From Pseudohongiella sp. (GTDB taxonomy: Bacteria; Pseudomonadota; Gammaproteobacteria; Pseudomonadales; Pseudohongiellaceae): a DNA stretch of 34,735 bases. The notes under the pieces are model-generated. The model was not told where the DNA came from, searched no databases, and worked only from the letters and a program-made list of their open reading frames with translations. A program made the position numbers and the translations under genes. The stretch covers positions 1-34,735 of the forward strand of contig JABMOK010000016.1 of the NCBI GenBank assembly GCA_013204155.1. Reading direction: 5' to 3'. Shown here in pieces: positions 1 through 8,777 of this stretch (its first letter is position 1; every line of letters begins with the position of its first letter).

Positions 1-1174
1 AGCCAGCACTGCTCGGGCGTAAGATAGTGTCTGAATCGATAACACGCACCTTATTGCGACTGGGACGATAGATTTCTTCATTTTGCGTCAGCAGCTCTTC
101 TGCCGACTCGGTGTAGGATTGAGCCCGTTTCACATCACCTAATTTCAGGTAGACGCTTGCCAGTGCGAGATAGAAATCCGGTTCCTGCTTCTTGATTCTC
201 AGGGCCTTGTGGAATGCGTCGCGCGCTGCTTCGAAATCATTATCCAGAAAAGCAAGACTCCCCTGAACATAGTGAAAATAGGGATTCCTGTTATTAAACT
301 TTCGCATGGCACTTTCATATTCCCTGGCCAATCTCGGATTTCCATTCTGTCGATAAAATTTCGAAAGATTGTTGATTGCCGTCGCATTGGATTCATCGTG
401 ATTAAATGCCATGCGATAAGCATATTCCGCAAATTTGCTGTTTCCGAGTCGATTATAGGCTGCACCGATATTATTCCAGCCGATTGACAAATCGGCATTC
501 AAAAACAGTGAATTTTTGAAGTAAGGTAACGCCTGCTCCGGCTTGCCCGCAATCATCGACTCAACCCCAAGATTATTGAAATACAGGGAACGCGCCTCTT
601 GATCGCTAACGACCTCCGCCGTGAGCTGTTGCAGGGCAATCTCGGGAGTGAAATCTACCACATAGCGCCGCCTCATAGTGAATCGCCCGGTCGCATTGAT
701 ATGCTGACTGAGTACCAGCAGATCACCGCGCATGTCCCAACTGGGCTGCACCTCGACGGTTTGAAATTCAGCATCGACTCCAGCATAACGAGCCATGGCA
801 ACATAAAGATTGATTACCGATAAGCAATTGCCTTCTCGCGCATTAAACGCTTCCATCGCGGTATGGGTTTTGCTGTCTACATACTTGATGTAGAGGTAAT
901 CTTCGCCGTAGAGTAAATCCTGCAACTTATCGACCCGTTGTTCGTCGTTGTCTCTGGGGTTTATGTAGGCGTCGATGAAATGCTTTACCTCGTCGCTGAT
1001 ATACAGAGGATCAATATCAGGATAGCGGTCAACACTCTGATCAAGTATTAATCTGTGTAATGCTTCGTCCTCGACAAAATTAGTTTCAAGATCGATGGTC
1101 ATGCAGCTGGCAAGCAGCATTCCCACTGCAGTGATTAGAACGCTCTTAAACTTGTTTGGCTCGATAACACACAT
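1..1174 (-). CDS. Transglutaminase-like/TPR lipoprotein (3' end outside window)
   Basis: The reading frame is open from an ATG at 1174 to the left edge (391 codons), so the C-terminus is missing. Residues 10-24 form a lipoprotein signal ending in the lipobox LLASC, with Cys24 as the expected lipidated residue. Residues about 85-180 resemble a transglutaminase-like fold: Cys117 in EGNCLS, His158 in SQHI and Asp174 in VVDF are in the order of the family's Cys-His-Asp triad. Tetratricopeptide-like helical repeats follow from about residue 195 to 365 (for example GWNNIGAAYNRLG). It is the last visible gene of a minus-strand operon and begins 20 bp after the preceding stop. Location is predicted to be the periplasmic face of a membrane. 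The substrate is unknown; it could be a protease, a crosslinking enzyme or only a scaffold. Confidence 0.8.
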   Translation of the reverse strand, partial: MCVIEPNKFKSVLITAVGMLLASCMTIDLETNFVEDEALHRLILDQSVDRYPDIDPLYISDEVKHFIDAYINPRDNDEQRVDKLQDLLYGEDYLYIKYVDSKTHTAMEAFNAREGNCLSVINLYVAMARYAGVDAEFQTVEVQPSWDMRGDLLVLSQHINATGRFTMRRRYVVDFTPEIALQQLTAEVVSDQEARSLYFNNLGVESMIAGKPEQALPYFKNSLFLNADLSIGWNNIGAAYNRLGNSKFAEYAYRMAFNHDESNATAINNLSKFYRQNGNPRLAREYESAMRKFNNRNPYFHYVQGSLAFLDNDFEAARDAFHKALRIKKQEPDFYLALASVYLKLGDVKRAQSYTESAEELLTQNEEIYRPSRNKVRVIDSDTILRPSSAG

Positions 1175-1194
1175 AAGATCTGCTTCAGCTCCAA

Positions 1195-2664
1195 TTAATA
1201 CCGGGCGGGAGTTTCACGTCCACGCCTGTCTATCTTCATAAATTCATAACGCCCCTGAAGAAAGGGAATCCTGTCTTCCTCCAGTTTACGCAACAGGCCG
1301 ATCCAGCCCGCATAATTTGCAACCCCGCTCAGACTGTTTCCCAGACCGGCGTAATCCAGATTATCGTGCAAACGTCGCACATCCCGGCCCCATGCATTCT
1401 TATACGCGACTCCATCGGTTGCGGAATGATACTGATACTCCAGAGCAACCCGGGTCTGAGCAATTCGCATATTATCCGCCGATAGAAATCGCACCTCGTA
1501 CCCGGTGTCGAATTCCAATGCCCTCTCCACCGAGGACGGAAACCAACTGACATCGATATCGATTACTACGCTTTTTGTCACCGGCAAATTAGGCACATAT
1601 TTGAACGGCTGCGTGTCGGCATGCATAATTTGATAACCGACTTCAGTGTCACGCAATGCCGTTGAAATACGCACCCGGCCATCAGCATCGATGTCCACGA
1701 TCGCATCCGATTTAATGTTCTGGGAACGCTGGACAAAATCAAACAAGGCCTTCATGCCCGGTTGGTCCAGCGGCGGGAGCTGCCAGCTTACTTCGTTGTC
1801 ATCGATAATCTGCAAGCGGCCTCCGGCAAATATCAAAGACTTTGGCACAATAGACAACTCGGCCGACGCCCCCAGGGCAACGCCTCCGGGAACCACCACC
1901 TCTCTTATTGTCGATTGATTGAATTCATCGCCGAGTGTTTCTTTGAGAAAAACCGCGGGCTCTCTGCGAGCCAGACTACTTTCGCCCTTATTACCATCGT
2001 CGACAAACAGCGACTCCGTGTTTTTTCGCACTCGCCGTGAAAGATAGCCTAGTTCGGTGACTTGACTGCTGTAGCGACGGGCCGCCTGAGTATCGATCGC
2101 CAATCTCTGTGCCGCGGTGGCAAACAAATTCCCCACCAACGGCTGCTTTTGTCCATCGCTAAACAGCTGCACGGAGAAATCATAAGCACTGGCAACAGAC
2201 GCAATTTTTGCGGCCGCCGGCAGATCCTCCAGGTAAAACGTAATGAATAATCTGTCCGCCGATGTCGTCTCAAGCCACTCATGCAGGAACTCCGATGGGG
2301 CCTTGAATTTTCCGCCAGCGCCATTCGCAATAATGGCTATCCCACCAATCTGTGTGGCGAGGTATTCCGCTTCCCAGGCATCAATCTAGGCACTTGAAGG
2401 AAGGCTGTCCAGCGGCAGATCGGGAAACCTGCCGAGCCTTGGTCGGCGTATCCGTTGTCCTACAACATCACGATCATTAAGATTCGATGTTACGTCGATG
2501 TCATAGGCCGCCAGCGCCTCGGCGACGACTGCCAAAAAACCATCCTGTCTCACCTCCGCGTCGAGCGCATCGGCGTCAACGCCAGTGACTAGCAGACAGC
2601 TCAGCACGGCAGCGAAAAACCGCGATCTATTAGAGTTGAGCGCCGAGTAATTCAAGCGCATCAT
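1195..2664 (-). pseudogene. Exported protein of unknown function, split by an in-frame amber codon
   Basis: An ATG at 2664 opens a 92-residue frame with an N-terminal signal sequence (FFAAVLSCLLVTGVDADA). It stops at TAG (2388-2386). The same frame then continues without any further stop to TAA at 1197-1195, giving 490 codons counting the TAG. The sequence either side of the TAG (PSSA, stop, IDAWEAEYL) reads as normal protein, so one CAG-to-TAG change would explain it. TAG also ends neighbouring intact genes (for example at 2671 and 4365), so it is an ordinary stop here. A GTG at 2172 could restart a 325-residue internal piece, but it would lack the signal sequence. I do not recognise the family. 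The start is 6 bp after the previous stop, suggesting translational coupling. It could also be a sequencing error. Confidence 0.75.
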
Positions 2665-2670
2665 GACAAG

Positions 2671-4236
2671 CTAATTCTGCACGCATTCATCGTAATTTTC
2701 TCCACGCCTCTTTCTCAGGAGTCTCACTCGCAAATCTCCAACCCAGTCCGGCTCCCCAAAATAATGAATGGGCTGCGCCAACTCATTTATCAATCTCTGG
2801 GCTTCTTCAAACTCATCAGCGATAATGGCATATTTAACTGCCTGTTCCATTACAAAAGTATCGGCTGGCAATAGTGAAAAGGCTTTCTTCTGGTAGCCCA
2901 CCCCTGCTTTCCAATCTTTACCTTCGAGTAAATATATCTGCCCCAGGGCGAGGTTAGCTTCGGGACTGTCCGGGGAGAGTTCCAGCGCCCGATTAAAACG
3001 TCGATCGATGTCGGCCAGAATCGAAGCCCGCTGCTCGGGTAGCCAGGTCTTATCACAATTCCCCAACTCGGCTTCCCAATATTCACCATAATCCAATAAA
3101 CTATAGGGATCATCCGGCGCCAATTCAACGGCTTCAATAAAATGACGCGCGATCTCCTGATCGCGCCCTTCCGGCTCTTGCATGCGCAAAGCATCACCCA
3201 GGCCAGACAAACCCCTGGCTACATTCCTGTCCTCATCTACGCTAACCTGAAACAAAGTCTGCGCCGTTTCGAAGCGACCCGAATTGAGAGCCAGCTCTGC
3301 CAGTGCGATAGCCAATCGAACTCCTTCAATTTGAAAGCCCTGATACTCAGGTCGTAGTGCCGACAGATTCGCCTGCACCGTCCCCCGTGGTCGCTGAGAA
3401 TTGAGCAAATAGTCATGAAATTCCTCATCCAGCTGCGCCGTCGTAATATCAAATGCCTGATCATAGGCAAACCGGGGATTTCGCCCCGCCATTAAAAATT
3501 GTAGATACTGCTGTAACTGTTGGCGACGATCATTGAATCCCTCTTCTTCATAGGCATGAAGTAAATAGTGCAATAAAGTTTCGGATTTCAAATTTGCTAT
3601 CTGAATCAGCCTTGGCGATGCCAGCGCGTCATCTCTGTAGAGTAATCGCTCCATAGACAATGATTCGCTAAGCACGGCCATTTGCGCATGATTTTTCGCA
3701 GTATAGCGATCAAATTCTACACTGCCGTCGCTCACTCTCATCCGAGCGATATACCCTGCCAAGCCTTCTTCGTACCATCTAGGCAAACGCAGATCGGAGA
3801 AGTTGCGAAGCAGAAAATGCACATAATGGTGAAAACCCAAAGCCATTGAGCCTTCGTCATCGAGGAGAAAAGCCATGTAGTTTGCACGTGGACTGGGAGA
3901 AAAAAACGCCGTGTCAGCTGACGGGGCAAACAAACCCAGACTTTCTTCGTCAGCAAAAAGGTAGACGTAATTTGTGACGCTGGCTTGAGGGAAATTGACT
4001 AAGCCAGAAACCGTAAACGCCGCCGCTTCTCGCCAGACTTCAAGGTTGCTGGCAACGCGCAGGGTTTGCCGGGAAGAAAGCTGACTAAAAATGTGAAAAT
4101 TTTCAGTTTCAACTTCCAGCCAGGATTCGCGCATTATGTTTTTTTCGGCATCTTGCTGAGCGAAGCTCACACCGGAAGCTGCAACAATACCCAGTAGCAG
4201 AACCCGGCGGAAAATGACTGAATAACAGTAGCGCAT
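2671..4236 (-). CDS. Exported TPR protein with degenerate gluzincin-peptidase-like domain
   Basis: A 521-residue protein with a signal peptide at residues 1-26 (ending SGVSFAQ). Residues about 38-165 look like the peptidase-like region found in DUF1570-type proteins: WLEVETENFHIFS at the start, then GFHHYVHFLLRN at 135-145 and PRWYEEGLAGY at 152-162. The usual zinc motif is HExxH followed by a glutamate in WxxEG. Here the histidines (136, 140) and the downstream Glu157 are kept, but the catalytic glutamate position is His137. TPR-like repeats fill about 300-500. It is the first gene of the operon, 128 bp downstream of the ETF-QO gene on the same strand. It is probably periplasmic and may bind rather than cleave. 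The partner genes encode a second TPR protein and an unknown exported protein. Confidence 0.75.
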   Translation of the reverse strand: MRYCYSVIFRRVLLLGIVAASGVSFAQQDAEKNIMRESWLEVETENFHIFSQLSSRQTLRVASNLEVWREAAAFTVSGLVNFPQASVTNYVYLFADEESLGLFAPSADTAFFSPSPRANYMAFLLDDEGSMALGFHHYVHFLLRNFSDLRLPRWYEEGLAGYIARMRVSDGSVEFDRYTAKNHAQMAVLSESLSMERLLYRDDALASPRLIQIANLKSETLLHYLLHAYEEEGFNDRRQQLQQYLQFLMAGRNPRFAYDQAFDITTAQLDEEFHDYLLNSQRPRGTVQANLSALRPEYQGFQIEGVRLAIALAELALNSGRFETAQTLFQVSVDEDRNVARGLSGLGDALRMQEPEGRDQEIARHFIEAVELAPDDPYSLLDYGEYWEAELGNCDKTWLPEQRASILADIDRRFNRALELSPDSPEANLALGQIYLLEGKDWKAGVGYQKKAFSLLPADTFVMEQAVKYAIIADEFEEAQRLINELAQPIHYFGEPDWVGDLRVRLLRKRRGENYDECVQN

Positions 4237-4364
4237 AGCTTAAGCACCAGGCTTCTCATTAGCGAAACCGCATAGAAACCACTCTAGCACGGGAAATAAG
4301 CCCCATTAAAGAAAAACCGGACCCGAACAGGCGCTTCCCCGCTACTTTTTTTGATGCAAACCCA

Positions 4365-6023
4365 CTACATAGCGGGATAATTGGGCCCACCACCCCCTTC
4401 TGGAACCACCCAGTGAATGTTCTGGGCCGGGTCCTTAATGTCACAGGTTTTGCAATGTACGCAATTTTGCGCATTGATCTGAAACTTCTTAGTGCCCCCA
4501 GCATCTTCTATGACTTCGTAGACACCGGCCGGACAATAACGTTGCGCCGGCTCATCATAGATCGGCAGATTACTGGAAATTGGAATCGACGGATCTATTA
4601 AGTGTAAATGACAAGGCTGGTCCTCGACATGATTAGTATTTGATAAAAATACCGAAGACGGCTTATCGAAGCTGATTTTTCCATCGGCTTTGGCATAGTC
4701 AATTTTCGGGCACTCGGCGGCCGGTTTGAGTTGCGCATAATCTTCTGATTTATCGTGAAATGTCAGCGGAAATTTTCCGAAGAAGATATTCTGTTCAATA
4801 AACGTCAATGCACTACCGAGCCAGAATCCAAACTTGTGAAATCCCGCACTAAAATTTCGAGTCTTGTGTAATTCATCACGCAAATCTGAATTATTAAACC
4901 GCGCCGTGTATTCAGTAAGCTCAGCGCTCGGCGTCTCTTCATTCAAAGCGGCAAACAGCGTCTCCGCCGCAATGATTCCAGATTTCATAGCGGTATGACT
5001 CCCTTTAATTTTTGCCGCATTCATGGTTCCTGCGTCACAGCCAATCAACAAGCCACCCGGGAAGGTCATTTTGGGTAGAGAATTCAAACCTCCTTTGATC
5101 AGCGCGCGCGCACCGTAGCTGATTCGCTTGCCGCCACTCAGAGTTTTTTTAATCAGCGGATGCTGTTTAAATTTTTGAAATTCATCGAAGGGACTAATGT
5201 GCGGATTCTGATAGCCTAGATCCACGATCAAGCCCAGAGAAACTTGATTACCCTCCAGATGATAGAGAAAACCACCGCTGGTACCGGCATAGCTAGCCCC
5301 GATCATCGGGTAGCCTGCGGTATGAACGACCAGACCTTCCTGATGTTGCTCCTCGGCTATCTCCCAGATTTCTTTCAAGCCGATTCCATAGTGTTGCGGA
5401 TCGCGGTCTTTATCGAGCCGGTATTTGCTGATAATTTCTTTGCCAAGATGCCCGCGACAACCTTCTGCAAGAATCGTGTATTTAGCGTGAAACTCAAAAC
5501 CCGGCTCGAAAGTAGCTTTCTGTTCGCCATTCGCACCGACACCCATATCGCCGGTCGCCACGCCCTTAACACCACCCTCTTCGTTATACAGGATTTCTGC
5601 AACGGCGAAGCCTGGAAAAATTTCCGCGCCAAGCTCCAGTGCCTGCTCGGCAAGCCAGCGACAAAGGTTTCCCAAAGAGATGATGTAGTTGCCGTCGTTG
5701 TGCATTGGACGTGGCACCAACAATCCGGGAAATTTAAATGACGCTTCGGCGCCCGGTAAAAAATACACATCGTCTCCAGTAACGGCGGTATTCAGGGGGG
5801 CTCCCATCTGTTTCCAGTCCGGAAATAATTCATTCAGTGCGGAAGGCTCGAACACAGCACCGGATAAGATGTGCGCGCCGATTTCCGAGCCTTTCTCTAA
5901 CACACAAACCGATAATTCTTGCTCGGCGGCCTTGGCCATCTGTAACAGTCGACAGGCCGTGGACAGGCCCGCTGGCCCTCCGCCAACGATCACTACATCG
6001 ACTTCCATGGATTCCCGTTGCAT
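4365..6023 (-). CDS. Electron transfer flavoprotein-ubiquinone oxidoreductase (ETF-QO)
   Basis: A 552-residue membrane-associated flavoprotein that passes electrons from ETF, reduced by acyl-CoA and related dehydrogenases, to ubiquinone. The N-terminus has the FAD dinucleotide-binding motif VVIVGGGPAGLSTA. The C-terminus has the single [4Fe-4S] signature with CVHCKTCDIKDP, followed by the family-typical NIHWVVPEGGGGPNY. An upstream Cys in YCPAGVYE supplies the remaining cluster ligand. The frame is open to 6080, but I chose the ATG at 6023 (MQRESMEVDVV) because AGAGG lies about eight bases upstream and the length then matches bacterial homologues. It is transcribed away from the TonB receptor genes. 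No etfAB genes are present in the window. The assignment is very secure. Confidence 0.97.
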   Translation of the reverse strand: MQRESMEVDVVIVGGGPAGLSTACRLLQMAKAAEQELSVCVLEKGSEIGAHILSGAVFEPSALNELFPDWKQMGAPLNTAVTGDDVYFLPGAEASFKFPGLLVPRPMHNDGNYIISLGNLCRWLAEQALELGAEIFPGFAVAEILYNEEGGVKGVATGDMGVGANGEQKATFEPGFEFHAKYTILAEGCRGHLGKEIISKYRLDKDRDPQHYGIGLKEIWEIAEEQHQEGLVVHTAGYPMIGASYAGTSGGFLYHLEGNQVSLGLIVDLGYQNPHISPFDEFQKFKQHPLIKKTLSGGKRISYGARALIKGGLNSLPKMTFPGGLLIGCDAGTMNAAKIKGSHTAMKSGIIAAETLFAALNEETPSAELTEYTARFNNSDLRDELHKTRNFSAGFHKFGFWLGSALTFIEQNIFFGKFPLTFHDKSEDYAQLKPAAECPKIDYAKADGKISFDKPSSVFLSNTNHVEDQPCHLHLIDPSIPISSNLPIYDEPAQRYCPAGVYEVIEDAGGTKKFQINAQNCVHCKTCDIKDPAQNIHWVVPEGGGGPNYPAM

Positions 6024-6323
6024 AAATAACCCTCTAAACAATTTAACAAAGTGGATTGAGGCAAGCGGCCAGCCAGGCACAATCTCTTATAAGATCAGCC
6101 GATACCCAGGCCACTATTATCCTTATTTCAAGTAAAGAGCGCAAAACAGCTTGTCCCGGGGCCCGCATTACAAAATGTCACAAATAAAGCACTATCGTCG
6201 ATTTTTTAGCCGGTCATTTATGTGCATACTTACGCCCAATTTTGGCGCCGGCAAACGGCCTGCCCCGAAATATCCATAATCACAGCCCTGCCCTTACTGG
6301 GCCGCTATCCCTGGAGTTTTTGC

Positions 6324-8492
6324 ATGCCTAGCTTTTTAATCAGATTTCGCGCAGTAACAGCGATCATCCTTGTAGCCGCCGGCATGCTATTAAATCCCGT
6401 TACGGCTCTGAGCCAGCCGCTTACTGATGACAATTCTACCGTGACCTACCCGGCAGAATTCTTCGCTCAGTATGAACCTTTCTCGGTAAATGACATGCTG
6501 GACCGAATTCCGGGCATTAATGTGGCACGTCAGGGAGGTGGCAACAGCAATGGCGGCCCCGGCAGCTCAAGCGGCTCTAACCGGCGTGGGTTGGGATTGG
6601 GCGGTGATCAAATACTCATCAATGGTCGGCGCGTTACCGGCAAAGAGAATGAGGGTAATAGTCAACTCTCCCGCATTCCTGCCAATCAGGTGCAATACAT
6701 TGAAATCATTCGCGGCACATCCGAAGATCTGGATGTGCGTGGCGGCAATCAGGTAATCAATATTGTCTTGCTGGAAGCCGAATCTCGCTCTTCAATTGCC
6801 TATGAGCTCAACACTGACCATTACCACGATGGCGAATTTAAACCAGGCGGAAAAATTTCACTTACGGGTCAACGGGGCAAACTCGATTATCTGCTTAGCG
6901 TAGAGTCCGAGCCTCGCTGGGAGTATCGAGTCGGATCTGAATTCAGCCTACTGCCTGATGGCACAGCCAATGATACGGTAAGAAGACTTAATACACGTGA
7001 CTCACAACCGCTGAATTTGAGCACCAACCTTGGCTACCAATTCGGCGACAAGGATATCGTTCATTTCAATGTGCAGTATAAAGATAGCGATGCACCAAGC
7101 ATTGAAGAACGGAGCATAATCGATCAACTGTCATCCCCTGTTTCCTATGGGTTTGAATTCGATGACACCGCCAACAGCAATGAATTCTGGGAAATAGGCG
7201 GCGACTATGAGCACACTTTCGCCAATGGCGCGCGCTGGAAAACACTTTTTATTAGCAACAAAAAAGAAGACGCCAGTCTGCGTGAGCGGTTTGAAGTCAA
7301 TGGCAACGACTCAACAAAGGACTTGTTTCTGGGCAACTTCAACCGCTACCAGGAGCGAATTGGCAGAACCTCTTACTCATTCAGCTTCGGCCAGAATCAG
7401 GGTCTGGAACTGGGAATAGAGCGCGCGCAAACGATTCTCGATTCGTCTCTGCAACTTGGGCTGTTACGCAGTGGCGGCGCTACTTCGGCTGCATTCGGCG
7501 GGTTAACACCAATTACCAATTCCAATGCCAGTGTCGAAGAAATCCGCTACGAGTCATTTCTGGTGCACAACTGGCAGCTTAATGAGCGCATGTCACTGGA
7601 GAGCACGTTGATTGTAGAGACCTCCGAAATCGCGCAAAGCGGTGATGTCAGCAAGCGACGAGACTTTGATTTCATTCGACCCAAAGTCGACTATCGATTT
7701 GATATCACTCCTGCGGTGCAATTTAGAGCCACCGTTGAAAAAGATGTTGCTCAACTAAGCTTCAATGATTTTACCGCCAATATTAGCGGCAGCGACGATG
7801 ACCAGGATGCCATCGCTGGCAATCCGGATTTGCGCCAGTCCCAGTCCTGGCGTTACACCATGAATCTGGAGTATCGCTTCAACAATGACAATGGTGTGAT
7901 CAGCAGCAGTATGTTCTTTCATGACCTGGAAGATGTCATCGATAAAATTGATGTCTCTACCGGCTCCAGCATCCTCTCCGCCAACGGCAACATTGGTGAC
8001 GGTGAACGCTATGGGATGAGTGTAGACGCAAGCCTGCGTCTTGGCTTCATCGGCTTACCCGAAATATTAGTCACATCGAGATTTGATGCAGAAGACTCCA
8101 GCGTCACCGATCCTTTCCTCGGCATTGATCGACGCCTGAGCCACCAGGGTCGCGGCAACTACAGCCTGGGTTTTCGCCATGATGTACCCGCCCGCAAACT
8201 GAATTACGGTTTCACCTACCGCGGCAGCATCAAAGACAACAATAAGGTCTTCGATATCGATAAGATCGAGGCTTATAACACCGATGCCTTCGTCATCATG
8301 TTTCTCGAAGTGCAGGGCTGGGCCGGCCTTACCTACCGCTTCGAGGCAACCAACCCCCACGAGAGCGAACGCTGTCGCATTCGCTCTCGCTATGTTGGTG
8401 GAACGATCGCCACAGGAACGCTGAATGAGATTGAGAATTCCTGCAGTCACACCGGCGAAAAGTATGCCATTAAAATCCGCGGAACCTTCTAA
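6324..8492 (+). CDS. TonB-dependent outer-membrane receptor, first of a tandem pair
   Basis: A 722-residue outer-membrane receptor. I start it at ATG 6324 (MPSFLIRFRA), preceded by CTGGAG seven bases upstream, instead of the open-frame start at 6222, because this start gives a clean signal peptide. A plug domain follows, with SVNDMLDRIPGINV, ILINGRRVTGK and VQYIEIIRGTSEDLDVRGG. The rest is a beta-rich barrel ending in the terminal Phe expected of BAM substrates. A glycine/serine/asparagine-rich insert (about residues 70-90) is longer than in the neighbouring paralogue. Two cysteines near the C-terminus (ERCRIRS and NSCSH) are conserved between the two and could form a disulfide. No obvious TonB box was identified. 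Substrate unknown; siderophore, oligomer or other TonB cargo are possible. Confidence 0.93.
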   Translation: MPSFLIRFRAVTAIILVAAGMLLNPVTALSQPLTDDNSTVTYPAEFFAQYEPFSVNDMLDRIPGINVARQGGGNSNGGPGSSSGSNRRGLGLGGDQILINGRRVTGKENEGNSQLSRIPANQVQYIEIIRGTSEDLDVRGGNQVINIVLLEAESRSSIAYELNTDHYHDGEFKPGGKISLTGQRGKLDYLLSVESEPRWEYRVGSEFSLLPDGTANDTVRRLNTRDSQPLNLSTNLGYQFGDKDIVHFNVQYKDSDAPSIEERSIIDQLSSPVSYGFEFDDTANSNEFWEIGGDYEHTFANGARWKTLFISNKKEDASLRERFEVNGNDSTKDLFLGNFNRYQERIGRTSYSFSFGQNQGLELGIERAQTILDSSLQLGLLRSGGATSAAFGGLTPITNSNASVEEIRYESFLVHNWQLNERMSLESTLIVETSEIAQSGDVSKRRDFDFIRPKVDYRFDITPAVQFRATVEKDVAQLSFNDFTANISGSDDDQDAIAGNPDLRQSQSWRYTMNLEYRFNNDNGVISSSMFFHDLEDVIDKIDVSTGSSILSANGNIGDGERYGMSVDASLRLGFIGLPEILVTSRFDAEDSSVTDPFLGIDRRLSHQGRGNYSLGFRHDVPARKLNYGFTYRGSIKDNNKVFDIDKIEAYNTDAFVIMFLEVQGWAGLTYRFEATNPHESERCRIRSRYVGGTIATGTLNEIENSCSHTGEKYAIKIRGTF

Positions 8493-8520
8493 AGGGCGGC
8501 GCACGGCTAATTCTTCACAA

Positions 8521-8568
8521 GCCCCTAAAGTTTCAATTTATCAGGTCGCTATGTAATAACTTTGGGGC
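8521..8568. repeat. Long imperfect hairpin between the two TonB-receptor genes
   Basis: GCCCC-T-AAAGTT at 8521-8532 is complementary to AACTTTGGGGC at 8558-8568, giving an 11-bp stem with one bulged T and a 25-nt loop. It begins 28 bp after the stop of the first receptor gene. No T-tract follows, so it is not a standard intrinsic terminator. It may stabilise the 3' end of the first transcript or mark a processing site. Confidence 0.5.
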
Positions 8569-8593
8569 GGTGAAATTCACCACAAACGTACCA

Positions 8594-8615
8594 AATGTGG
8601 CGATATTGCCACATT
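8594..8615. promoter_or_regulatory. Perfect inverted repeat upstream of second TonB receptor, candidate operator
   Basis: AATGTGGC (8594-8601) and GCCACATT (8608-8615) are exact reverse complements separated by six bases. A second inverted repeat, CACAAT/ATTGTG, lies at 8621-8642. TATAAT at 8656-8661 could be a -10 element, but no good -35 is visible at the right spacing, which fits a promoter needing an activator. The regulator is unknown. Confidence 0.4.
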
Positions 8616-8777
8616 ATTTGCACAATTTGTCACAGTATTGTGAATGTTCGCTCTGTATAATTCCCCTTCGTTTTAGCGAATTCCGCTAATTTACCCCGAC
8701 CAAATCAAGCGCCAGTAATTCACTTGCTGTTGTGGTTCGTTTGTTAAATGAAATCTGCCGTATTTTGGAGCAATTAC

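Noticed and set aside
2386-2388. Pyrrolysine or other recoding at the TAG
   Set aside because: TAG is used as an ordinary stop at neighbouring genes, the family is unrelated to pyrrolysine enzymes, and no pyl genes are visible.
5244-5741. 165-codon plus-strand frame inside the ETF-QO gene
   Set aside because: It lies fully antisense to a highly conserved flavoprotein, has no family features, and is explained by codon bias of the real gene.
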